Source of the DNA: Trogon surrucura
Taxonomy: Eukaryota > Chordata > Aves > Trogoniformes > Trogonidae
DNA: 64,000 bases
Direction of reading: 5' to 3'
NCBI GenBank assembly: GCA_020746105.1
Contig: CM036635.1
Coordinates: 11,922,001-11,986,000, forward strand
Below the pieces are notes generated by a model, which searched no databases, had not been told where the DNA came from, and saw nothing but the letters and a program-made list of their open reading frames with translations. The position numbers were made by a program, and so were the translations under genes. Shown here piece after piece: positions 15,001 through 23,838 of the stretch. Every line of letters begins with the position of its first letter. The stretch's first letter is position 1.

Positions 15001-18000
15001 GAGTTGTTAAAGAAGTAGTTTTTAGCCTCAAGGCAGGGCAAGACCAACAGCAATTTTGATTTTAAACCAAAAGTGCATTATTTCCCCAAATGCAAGCTCC
15101 TGACATTCACGACTAGTTTACCCACAGATTTCTTGTCATTGTTTGGCACCAGTGGAAGCTGACAAATGCCAGGAACTTCAACAAAGTGGAAACATTGAGG
15201 TATTCAAAAGCCTGCAAAATACCTTTGGAAGTCTGTCTCCTAACACAGCCAGATTTGAAAAAAATCTTAGTTTTCACAAAGCCACCAGTACTTACAATCT
15301 ACATTAATTTGACTAAACATAAGAACGCTTGCTGTGCTCAGTCACATTACTATTCATATTTATTTCTGAAACTAGAGTAATTTGTGGCTGTAAATAGGAC
15401 ATCTTCTAAACAAGATGCAGAATAATACGTTTTCCAGAGAGCTTCTAGATATTGAATTGGTTCAATGCAATGCGGGTTTGGTTTTTTTTTAAAAAAAAAT
15501 CTTGCTTATTTTCCATTTGCATAAATTCCACCCTTGGAATGCCATAGTAGCTGATTATTCATTATTTAAATTTACTTTGGAAATTAAACTCCAGGGGAAT
15601 TATCTAATGCATGTCAGACTGAAAAATGAGCTGTGAATCTCCAAAGTTAATTTTAGCCTCCTGTGTGCTAAGAAAGATTCAAGTTCTTAACTGCCTTTTA
15701 ATATTAAGAACTACTTATTCAGCAAAGTCTCTATATCACTTTAAATGTAAACCTCTTTAAGCTAATACAAAAAAAAAAATTAATCTATACTCTTTCAAGT
15801 TTTATAAAAGCAGCTTCCCAGTTTTTCTCCAATATGTTTAACCTTGGTAACTTGACAAGTGAGTCTAAGCAAACAGTATTTTTTTTCACATTTCAGCTGC
15901 TTCCAGCATTACGTAAACTTCCACATGAACAGGAGGAAAAACAAAGCATCACTACTCAGTCTGATGAACAGCTGTGCAAGTTGTTGGTTTGTTGCCTTTT
16001 TCTTATTTAAATTTCTATAGATACACAGAGAGTTTTCAAAAAGTTGATTTTGACAGATACGCCACAGAGCAGCCCAAAGCCATCGTGTCAGCATTAGTAA
16101 CCATTTGGTGAATCGGGATCACCTGTGTCCGGTACGTCAGACTAAATGATCATTTCTACAATTCTTGAATCTCTGCAAGTGCAGGAGATAAGCTCATTAA
16201 AAGATTTGCATCCAAATCTTTCGAAAGCAGTTCTCAGTGCTTTTAAAGCAACTTAGATATTATCTGGAACCACAAAATTCACCAGTAAGAGGAAATCTTC
16301 AAGGGAAGTAACTTATACTTAATATAGCTTGCCTTGAACGACAAAGAAGCATCCAGCAATGGAGCTCCCTCCCAACTCTCTACCAACAACAGTTCTTCAA
16401 TTCTCTTGCAGACCTGAGCAGCAAGAGGTTGTGCCTTGCAGTATACTGTCACAGAGATACACTAGGTTTCAACAGATGATTTTTGGATTTCAGTGGAGGA
16501 GTGTAAAGAGACACACTTATTTCCAACATCAATTCAACTTCAAAAAAAAGAGAAAATTCCTCATGTCTATTTTAAAGTAAGTCTTTATGTCATGATTGTC
16601 TGCAAAACACTTGTCTTGTCAATCTCAGTTCAGATCAAAGTGGAACTAAATCCATTTTTTTGTCTTAATATAGCTGCATTCACCCTTCACAGAGAGAACA
16701 AAGTTCTCTCAAAACACAGTAGAGCAACATGAATGGAACGCTGATTGTACTTTATTCTCCCTCAAGTACCTCTCTGAAGGCCAGGAAAGGAAAAGTGGGC
16801 AAATAGGAAGTTTGTAGAGTAAATGACCCACTCTGCAAGTGGCATTCACTTGGCTGCCTGTAGAAAGGAAGAATTTTATGCTGATTTCTCTGAAAGCTAA
16901 ATATTAGTTTGACTTAATGAGTTCCAATTTGTAACTGGAACACGTATCATCCAGGAAATCTTTACAGTCCACACAGGCTTTATTGACACTGGTAATCTTC
17001 ATTACCACTCTATAGAATTCATTACTTCTTCAGTTCTGTGAAACTCAGGAAAGGGAGAAAGATTTCTCCAAATAACATTTTTAAGAGTCCACAGCACCTT
17101 AAGACAAAGATGAGATCCCACGCAGCAAAAGCCAGGCTATAAACGGTGATTTTGTTAGAGAACTGAGCACAAAGAACATTGCTGACACATCGACCAAAGG
17201 TTTCTTTGAGAGGCTTTTTTACTGACAGGTAGGTGTCTCTGGTGTGAGGGCTTGAGGACACGTTCTCTCAAAGGTTGGGTGCAAATAGAAGAGAGGGACA
17301 GAGAAAAATCAAACAAAACACAATGTTTTATTTCCTGGGTGCTTTACATTCAGGCTTGGTATATAGCAGGAAGTGTTCCTCATTTCAGAATAGCTGCTGG
17401 CACTGTTAAAATAACATTATAGCACTTTTTTTTGTTAAGAATATGCAACATAGTACTTCCACTATAGCGAGCATGAAATTTGACATGAATATTCCTTCCA
17501 GAAATACTTCAACTTATGCAATCCCTATTCAACCAAGGGGGGAAAAAAGCAACAAAAAGCATCAAACTACCATATACTGTGCACATTCTTCAAAGAATTT
17601 GGCTCATGGAGACACTCCTCGACATGCTTCAGAAAATACATGTAAAATTCCTGGTGGTGATCTATCGAGTTTTAAAAATCAGTAACAGAAGCGACATGTC
17701 AGGAGAAGGATGTTCATCCAGCGATCACTCACTGCCCTGCCATAGATGAAGTAAATCATACGTATTATCGCTAACCTTCACCTTTAGTCTCAAAAAGCAC
17801 CCTGCTCAGCTGTTTCTTTTTTTAAACATACTTCTCCACTTCGTTCACCGTTTTAATTTTTCAGCTACTGTTTTATCCTGGTTGCGTATGTAGTATAGCC
17901 TCTTTCTTTGCAAAGGAGAAAAGCTTTTATGCAAGAAAAGACTTAAAATTTGGTAAAGATTCTTCTTCAAACATTATCCCCAAAATACAGTTTGAGCACT

Positions 18001-19359
18001 TGAAGTTAGTATTAAGTGAGAAGTGTTTCTAATTGCTTCCAATAAAGCATTGCGAAAAATTCCGATGTCAGTATTTTGATTCAAAACATTCTCAAAGAAA
18101 TAAGAAGAATTTTTGCCTTCAATTCAACAGCAAAGATGCACCAGTTCAGCAAAGAGCCAGAGAATTTTGTCCAGGAAACTCATTTTGGTTGACTGATCCA
18201 AGAACAAGAACCCGTGTACTTCACGGAAAGCTGAAGTTACACATAAGCCCGGCTGTCAGTGTAGTAAGGACCTAAAAGTCCTCAAACATATCACAGTCAA
18301 ATTCTCCACCACTCATGAAGACAACCATTCTCTGCCTTGAAGTGGTTGCAGGAGCAAGACCTGCATGTGTAATACCAGAGGCAGCTTTAGGAATAAGATA
18401 AAAAGAAACTGAAGTATTCCCTGTAGAGTGATCTAATGCTTTTTTGCCCCGTGACTGCAAAGAATCACTTCTCTAAGGAACTCTGCACTCCAAGCCATGT
18501 GATCTATCTAAATATTTACACTATGAGCACTATTAAAACTCTCCTCTGAAGCCACTAAGCGTACTATTTTCAGCAAGTGAAACAAAATAATTAGTCTTTA
18601 GATTATTATTTAATTTTAACTGGTTTTATCAGGTAGAGGCTGACCTGACTGCTCTCCTCAATTGCTCTTTGTAACTCATGAGAGCCACGCAGCTGTGGTT
18701 TTGGCTGAATACACTGTGAAATGTCAAATACCTACTTCCTTTGTTTTCTAAAAGAAAAAAGGGAGGAAGAAGGGGAAGAACCTAATCAGGATTTTCTTTT
18801 TTTTTTATTACCGTTTGTAACATTTGCACACAAGTTAGCAAACATGCACCCAAGAGGCTTTTTGCTCATCTCTCTGACCTCTCTAGCAATCTTTTTTTCC
18901 CCTCCCTCCAAACTATTACCAGAACTCAGGATGCTTTCTCCTCTTTCGCTCAGGCTTATCCTTGCTTTCGCGGTTTCCTCCATGACCCCTATCATGTAAA
19001 CTCCGTACTGGTGAAGACGTAGCCACAACAATCTTTTAATCAAGGTACTTGATGCTTTCTCCCATGCTAGAACAGATTGCCCCCCACAATCAACTGGGAA
19101 GTACACTTCAAGCCTACTTTTGCTCTAACTTGAAAATAAGTCTATGAATTATACCTAAACTTTGGGAGAAAAGGAGAAAACGTTATGCAAAGAACCCAAC
19201 AGCCTGGGCTGAGAAGAAACCAACAAAACACACACGTCATGCTTTGTATGTCATTTCAGATGTGTGTGTTCTACAGTACCTATCAAACAGAGCCCACTAG
19301 GTACTTAACAATACAAGGAACTGCTAAGGAAGAAAATTACAGCAAAAATTAATACTCAC
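1..19359 (-). other. SEC14L1: SEC14L1 intron after the first coding exon (partial)
   Basis: Everything left of the splice donor at 19359/19358 is read as the intron following the first coding exon, running off the left edge (more than 19.3 kb). I looked for the next exon, which should continue the PRELI domain with a segment resembling AYERRFPTCPLIP, and did not find it. The sequence is AT-rich and has no CpG island and no convincing CR1 copy. It contains only short A or T runs, for example near 9820, 13880 and 15483. Open frames here are short, mostly lack ATG and have no matching splice sites. Absence of further exons rests on reading by eye, so a short exon could have been missed. Confidence 0.8.
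60..135 (-). terminator. Candidate poly(A) site on the minus strand
   Basis: Two AATAAA hexamers lie on the minus strand at 125-130 and 98-103. About 30 nt after the second comes a GT-rich stretch (complement of about 58-70, GTGTGCATGTTTG). This order is the standard architecture of a vertebrate cleavage and polyadenylation site. It lies inside the SEC14L1 intron in the sense orientation, so it could end a short intronic-polyadenylation isoform or an unrelated transcript. AATAAA is common by chance in AT-rich introns, so the GT-rich element is the main support. Confidence 0.3.
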
Positions 19360-19422
19360 AGCCATAATTAACTCAAAAGGGTGTTTGTACACCCGTACGG
19401 GGGATTGATACTTCTGCACCAT
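19360..19422 (-). CDS. SEC14L1: SEC14L1, first coding exon (codons 1-21)
   Basis: This 63 nt coding segment reads MVQKYQSPVRVYKHPFELIM plus a final Ala, which I recognise as the N-terminus of SEC14-like protein 1. The paralogue SEC14L5 starts similarly, but Lys at residue 4 and Ile in ELIM fit SEC14L1 better. The exon spans 19360-19450. Its acceptor follows a clear pyrimidine tract (TTTCTTTTTCAG) and its donor is GTGAGT, leaving phase 0. The ATG at 19422 is in good context (GCAGCG before, G after). These residues open the PRELI/MSF1 domain; the full protein (about 715 residues) adds CRAL-TRIO and GOLD domains downstream. The family is implicated in lipid binding, in regulating cholinergic transporters and in restraining RIG-I signalling. 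The remaining exons lie outside the window, to the left. Confidence 0.93.
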
Positions 19423-19450
19423 CGCTGCAGTTAGTAAGATCAATTCAAAC
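19423..19450 (-). other. SEC14L1: SEC14L1 5' UTR portion of exon 2
   Basis: These 28 bases run from the splice acceptor to the ATG. The frame is open upstream of the ATG within the exon (FELILLTAA), but family conservation starts at the Met, so this part is taken as untranslated. It would join to the non-coding first exon at 21013. Confidence 0.85.
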
Positions 19451-19867
19451 CTGAAAAAGAAATTTTAAAAACCATCTGTCAAATGTCGGAAGCCATTTTC
19501 AATCTTCTCTTACAATTATTCTGTGCGTGACACCAGGCTAGTAATTCTACAGGAAATCCTTCACAAATCCTTAACTTTTTTTTTTTTGTGAAGACGCGAC
19601 AGGGCCCTGAAAAGCTGTGCGTATTTCTGTCAGAACTGACTTATTTCTTCCAAGGATGACACAAAATTAGCACATTCCCAGTCCGGTTTTAGTAACAAAT
19701 CTTCAACACGCTTCATGACTCCTCAGCAGGATGGTGAGACTTCCTGCGCTGCTGCTGCCGCGACTCAAACATTGACACACACCAGCTAAAGGCAGAAAAG
19801 CGTCGCACAAGCCTCCCAGCACAGCGAGTGGGCTGCCTTGCTTGTAGGTCATAATTCGGGTGGATTT

Positions 19868-19889
19868 AAAAAAAAAAAAAAAAAAAAAA
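19868..19889 (+). repeat. Poly(A) run, 22 bp
   Basis: An uninterrupted run of 22 A lies 30 bp before a CR1 tail fragment. CR1 elements normally lack poly(A) tails, so the run is probably an independent microsatellite or the tail of a small retrocopy. Confidence 0.9.
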
Positions 19890-19916
19890 GAGAAAGGGGT
19901 TGAAAAACACACCAAG

Positions 19917-19974
19917 TGGGAGGCTGGATTAAATGATCTCTAAGGTCCCTTCCAGCCTAGGCCATCCTATGAAG
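19917..19974 (+). mobile_element. CR1 LINE, 3' tail fragment
   Basis: The segment matches the CR1 3' end (GGATTAAATGATCTCTAAGG then TCCCTTCCAGCCTAG and CATCCTATGA). Only about 58 bp remain. It is in the sense orientation on the plus strand, antisense to SEC14L1, within intron 1. Confidence 0.75.
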
Positions 19975-21012
19975 TGTTAAAACCCCTTATTCTCAGTAAG
20001 AAAAAAAGCCACAACAGACCACTACAGCACACTGATCGAAGGCATTCCTTCGTCATTTCCAAATCAAATGAATTAAGGCTTTTGAGAGAAACTTAAGTGG
20101 GGAGAAAAAACTTAAGAGGAACTTCAACATTCCAGTATAGAGCCAGAAAAGCTCCCCAGCAGAACACACGGTTTTTCCAATCGCTTTGCATCTGCTTTCC
20201 CCACCAAAGTGTTCGCGTCCCAAACTCTCTTGAAGGCAATTCCGTTTATTGAAAGAAACCCTGGCAGCAGCGCTCGCAGATGGAGCCAGGGGCTGCTGGC
20301 CAGGCTCATCTGAGCGAGAAACCGTTTTATTACATCAAGTTAGTCCCAGTTTGGTTTGTTTTTTAAGGCGTTCTCCCGTTATCGACAGCGCTTCTGCGGA
20401 GCGTTCCCAGCCCCGGCAGCTCCTCCCGCCCGAGCGGCGGCCCCCGGTGAACTCGGAGGCACCAGAAAGTTCACCCGACATCCCACCCCGGAGAGGGGAT
20501 TTACCCATCACCCCCCCGCTATTTTTTAAAAAAAAAGCCAAAACACCTGAATCAGCAAAAAACCAAAGCCGCAAACCCTCTCTAATGCCCGGCCAGAAAG
20601 AGTTACACAACAAAGAAACTCAACGCTTCCTCCCAGCGCCGCCCCCGCCCCGCCGGGCCCCTCCGGCGGACACCTGTGACAGCCCGGCCGCGGCCCGAGC
20701 GGCAACGGGACAGCGCCGGGATCCTCCGCGAAGGGACCGGGACGGGGCCAGGCGGGGACGGGAGCGGGGCCAAGAGCCCGGCGGCCGCGGCGACCCGCCC
20801 GAGAGCCGCGACACCACCTCCCCCCCCACCCCGCCTCTCGGAGGGTCCCGCCTGAGGGGAGCCGGCGGCGCGCGGGCAGGGCCGGCAGGAAACTTCCCGC
20901 GGGGGGAAACGGCAACGGCGGGGGCCGAGGGGGAGAGAAGGGAGGGGTGAGCCGAGCGCAGCGTCCGGAGCCGGGAAGGCAGGGGAGCAGGCACCCGCGC
21001 GGCGACCCTTAC

Positions 21013-21110
21013 CGCCTCCCGTCACGACGGCCGGCCGCGCTCTGGCCTCATGCCGGCTCGGGCAGCGCCGCCGCCGGTTCCGGCGTGGGAGGAGCCGCCG
21101 CCCGTTGTTA
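21013..21110 (-). other. SEC14L1: SEC14L1 exon 1 (non-coding), 5' limit estimated
   Basis: The 3' end is fixed by an excellent donor, GGAGGCG followed by GTAAGGG, on the minus strand at 21012. The transcription start cannot be read directly; I place it just downstream of the GC boxes at 21119-21136. The first exon of SEC14L1 is untranslated in other vertebrates, which fits. It carries a 9-codon upstream open frame (listed separately). Confidence 0.65.
21022..21051 (-). other. Short upstream ORF in the SEC14L1 leader
   Basis: An ATG at 21051 opens a 9-codon frame (MRPERGRPS) that stops at TGA 12 nt before the exon 1 donor. If transcription starts upstream of 21051, scanning ribosomes would meet it before the SEC14L1 ATG. 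Its context (GCCGGC before, A at +4) is mediocre, so leaky scanning would be expected. Confidence 0.45.
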
Positions 21111-21118
21111 GTGGTGAC

Positions 21119-21136
21119 GGGGCGGGGGGCGGGGCT
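21119..21136. promoter_or_regulatory. Overlapping GC boxes (Sp/KLF sites)
   Basis: The stretch reads as two fused GGGGCGGGG-type boxes and sits about 110 bp upstream of the exon 1 donor. Tandem GC boxes are typical of TATA-less CpG-island promoters. Confidence 0.6.
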
Positions 21137-21154
21137 TGGCCCCCGGCCAGGCGC

Positions 21155-21165
21155 TGCGCATGCGC
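21155..21165. promoter_or_regulatory. NRF1 site
   Basis: TGCGCATGCGC is a perfect palindromic NRF1 consensus. A second half-site-like element, GCGCCTGCGCGGTG, lies at 21227-21240. NRF1 sites usually sit within about 100 bp of the start site in CpG-island promoters, consistent with the proposed exon 1. Confidence 0.7.
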
Positions 21166-21374
21166 GGCCGCAAGCGCGGGAGGAGGAGGTGGCGGCGGGG
21201 GAGGTGTCCCCGCCCACGCGGCCCTAGCGCCTGCGCGGTGCCCGCCCGGCCGCTCTGCGGGGGGAGTGCGCGGAGCGGGACCCCGCTTCACACCGGGCGC
21301 GGAGCCGCCTGAGGCGTCTGCCCCTCAGCTGCAGCCGTGGTCCCCGCGTTGAGGGGCTGGCGAATACGTGGTTC

Positions 21375-22145
21375 TGTTGGAGCGGGCCCAGGGGGGGCCA
21401 CAAAGAATGCCAGAGGGCTGAGGCACATGTCCTAGGAGGACAGGCTGAGGGAGTTGGGGCTGTTCAGCCTGGAGAAGGCGTCTTATGGCAGCCTCCCGGT
21501 ACCCGAAGGGGCTACAGGGAAGCAAGGGTGGGACTGCTCGCAAGGGCCTCTAGCAGTAGGGTGAGAGGCAGCGGTTTTAACCTGGAGCGGGGTACACTTA
21601 GAGCAGGCATCAGGAAGTTCTTTGCTACGAGGGTGGTGAGGCACTGGAATGGATTGCCCAGGGAAGCTGTGGAATCATAGAATCATAGAACTGTCAGGGT
21701 TGGAAGGGACCTTAAAGATCATCCCATTCCAACACTCCCGCCATGGGCAGGGACATCCCCCACTCGATCAGGCTGCCCAGAGCCCCATCCAGCCTGGCCT
21801 TGAAGACTCCCAGGAATGGGGCTGCCACCCCCTCTCTGGGCAACATGTGCCAGGGTCTCACCACCCTCATGGGGAAGAACTTCTTCCCAACGTCCCATCT
21901 GAACCGACCCATCTCCAGCATTAATCTATTCCCCCCAGTCCTGTCACTACCTGACATCCTAAAAAGCCCCTCTGCAGCCTTATTGTAGCCCCCTTGGGAT
22001 ACTGGAAGCCACAATAAGGTCCTCATCCCTAGAAGTGTTTAAGGCTGGGTTGGAGGAGGTTTCTGGTCCCTGCCCATGGCAGGGAGGTTGGAATTAGATG
22101 ATCTTTGAAGTCCCTTCCAACCCAAACCGTTCTGTGATTCTATCA
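21375..22145 (+). mobile_element. CR1 LINE 3' end, split by a nested CR1
   Basis: This is a plus-strand CR1 3' region in two parts, 21375-21672 and 22022-22145. Part one has the CR1 landmarks GTTCAGCCTGGAGAAG, GGGGCTACAGG and CAGGGAAGCTGTGG. Part two resumes at CATCCCTAGAAGTGTTTAAG and runs to the tail CCAAACCGTTCTGTGATTC. The interruption is an antisense CR1. The element starts within about 30-60 bp of the CpG island edge. Confidence 0.88.
21673..22021 (-). mobile_element. CR1 LINE 3' end, nested insertion
   Basis: It starts on the plus strand with AATCATAGAATCATAGAA, the reverse complement of the CR1 tail, and continues with the antisense landmarks GGTTGGAAGGGACCTTAAAG and TCCAGCCTGGCCTTGAAG. 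It is 5'-truncated at about 22021. It interrupts the sense CR1 immediately after CTGTGG, so it inserted later. Confidence 0.88.
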
Positions 22146-22499
22146 TACACGTCCCTCCTGCGGGCAAGGCCGTGGCCCAGCCTGGACCTGTGGCTCCTCG
22201 GGGGCCCTGGATGGGTGCCCAGCAGGATCAGGAGCTGGGGGTGAGGTTGGGTAGAGATGCCAAGTGTGAGGCACTGAGCCCGATGGAGGGGGGCGAGGGC
22301 CCGGGGTAATGGCCCCTGCGTGGGGCAGCTGCGGTGGGGCCACTGGGTGCTTTGGGGTGGTGGTACCGGGGGGAGCGAGAGCAAGAGAGAAACCGCCCCA
22401 AAGACCTGGCTGGGATGTAGATTATGTCTGCCAGAAGGGCAAGGAACTGCAGCCTGGGATCACAGATGGTATCTCCCGAAGCAGAGGGTGGTATCATTT

Positions 22500-22927
22500 C
22501 ATTAAGAGAGCGGAGCATCTTCCTTATGAGGAAAGGCTGAGGGAGCTGGGTCTCTTTAGTTTGGAGAAGAGGAGACTGAGGGGTGACCTCACTAATGTTT
22601 ACAAATATATAAAGGGGGAGTGTCACGAGGATGGAGCCAGGCTCTTCTCGGTGACAACCAATGATAGGACAAGGGGTAATGGAATCAAGCTGGAACACAA
22701 GAGGTTCTACTTAAATTTGAGAAAACTTCTCAGTGAGGGTGACGGAGCACTGGAACGGGCTGCCCAGGGAGGTTGTGGAGTCTCCTTCTCTGGAGACATT
22801 GAAAACCCGCCTGGACGCCTTCCTGTGTAACGTCAACTGGGTGTTCCTCCTCTGGCAGGGGGATGGGACTAGATGATCTTTTGAAGTCCCGTCCAATCCC
22901 TGGCATACTGTGATACTGTGTGATTAG
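22500..22927 (+). mobile_element. CR1 LINE 3' end with RT-domain remnant
   Basis: This 5'-truncated CR1 still encodes the degenerate end of ORF2, with [20 protein letters not shown] and DRTRGNG in one frame and [12 protein letters not shown] after it. The tail is at about 22900-22927 (ATACTGTGATACTGTGTGAT). It resembles the subfamily of the copies at 42.1 and 53.9 kb but is more diverged, hence probably older. Confidence 0.88.
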
Positions 22928-23235
22928 CAGCAAGTGGTCGCACGGTTTAGGCTAATCACCCGAGGAGGTGCGGAACCTGTCCCAGGGACTCAGAGGCTTG
23001 GGGGACGGGGCACCAGCACCGTCGAGGAGCTCTGGAGGCCCCCAGCTGTGCCCAGTCCCGCAGGAACCCTGTGCCCACCATGGGAGCGCAGGGTCTGGCC
23101 TGAGGACCTGCCTGGGTCACTGCCGGAGCGCCTCTGTGCCTCTTGTCTGTCCTCACCCCGCCGGAGGTGCTGGGATGTCTGAAAGCTCTCTCTTAGGCCG
23201 CTCCTCGCATGGTTTAACTATGATGTACTAAAAGC

Positions 23236-23288
23236 AATAAATACTGTTATGGGCAGCACCAGTGTGTCACAAACAGTGTTGAAATAAA
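23236..23288 (+). terminator. Pair of plus-strand AATAAA signals
   Basis: AATAAA occurs at 23236-23241 and 23283-23288, with GT-containing sequence (CATGTCTCTGTTCC) about 22 nt after the second. They lie 1.9 kb from the CpG island, on the strand pointing away from SEC14L1. They could end a divergent promoter transcript that includes the CR1 copies, but no splice structure supports one. Confidence 0.2.
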
Positions 23289-23810
23289 GGACTTTGAGAT
23301 TAGGGCCTCATGTCTCTGTTCCCTTCAACGACTCTATTAAAGCAATTTGTTTGCCCAGAACATGTTTTATTACTGGCTTACTCCCTCAGAAAATAAATCC
23401 TTCTACTAAAATTCAGAGCCATTATCCTGCCCTTTTGGCGCAATTCCTTCTCTAGGAAGGCTGAATTTGCAGTTAGGATTAATGACTGATTCAGCTACAG
23501 TTCCTTCCTGCACAAACCACGCGTCTTTTAAAGGTAGTCAGGAACAGTCTGTTGTCTGAGCTGAAACTAGTCGTTACAAGAAGTTGTTTAATCTGTTGAG
23601 AAATTGTTTCTCTGAATTTGGTTTCTGTTGTGGCACTTAGCCAGTTGTCTTCATGTAGCTGAAGTTAACTAGTTAATCTAGTAACTCGGTAATTATATTT
23701 AGTTATCTGATTGATAGTCCCTGCCATTATGCCTGTAACATCCTTTTCCTGCTCTGAAAGCCTGAGATATAATCTTACCAGCATAGCAAGGCAAGGAATT
23801 TACGCCTACG

Positions 23811-23838
23811 CAGATTCCTCTTTGCAGATTCCTCTTTG
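23811..23838 (+). repeat. Perfect 14 bp tandem duplication
   Basis: CAGATTCCTCTTTG occurs twice back to back at 23811-23824 and 23825-23838 with no mismatch, suggesting a recent replication-slippage duplication. Confidence 0.9.

Larger units (their letters stand above)
19451..21012 (-). other. SEC14L1: SEC14L1 intron 1
   Basis: This 1.56 kb intron is bounded by a GTAAGG donor (complement of 21007-21012) and a pyrimidine-rich AG acceptor at 19451-19452. Its 5' half lies inside the CpG island, so GC content falls sharply across it. It contains a 22 bp poly(A) run and a CR1 tail fragment. No other gene is apparent in it. Confidence 0.8.
20390..21345. promoter_or_regulatory. SEC14L1: CpG island 1, SEC14L1 promoter
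   Basis: About 950 bp of very GC-rich, CpG-dense DNA contrasts sharply with the AT-rich intron to its left. It contains the SEC14L1 first-exon donor and, upstream of it, GC boxes and NRF1-type sites, with no TATA box. This is the architecture of a broad, constitutive CpG-island promoter. Long overlapping open frames here on both strands (up to 233 codons) are a by-product of the scarcity of stop codons in GC-rich DNA. Confidence 0.9.

Noticed and set aside
18272-18460. Minus-strand 62-codon frame considered as the next SEC14L1 exon
   Set aside because: It does not match the PRELI-domain sequence that should follow the first coding exon.
20249-21352. Multiple 90-233 codon Arg/Pro/Gly-rich frames
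   Set aside because: They are produced by the CpG island composition; the only supported transcript feature here is the SEC14L1 first exon.
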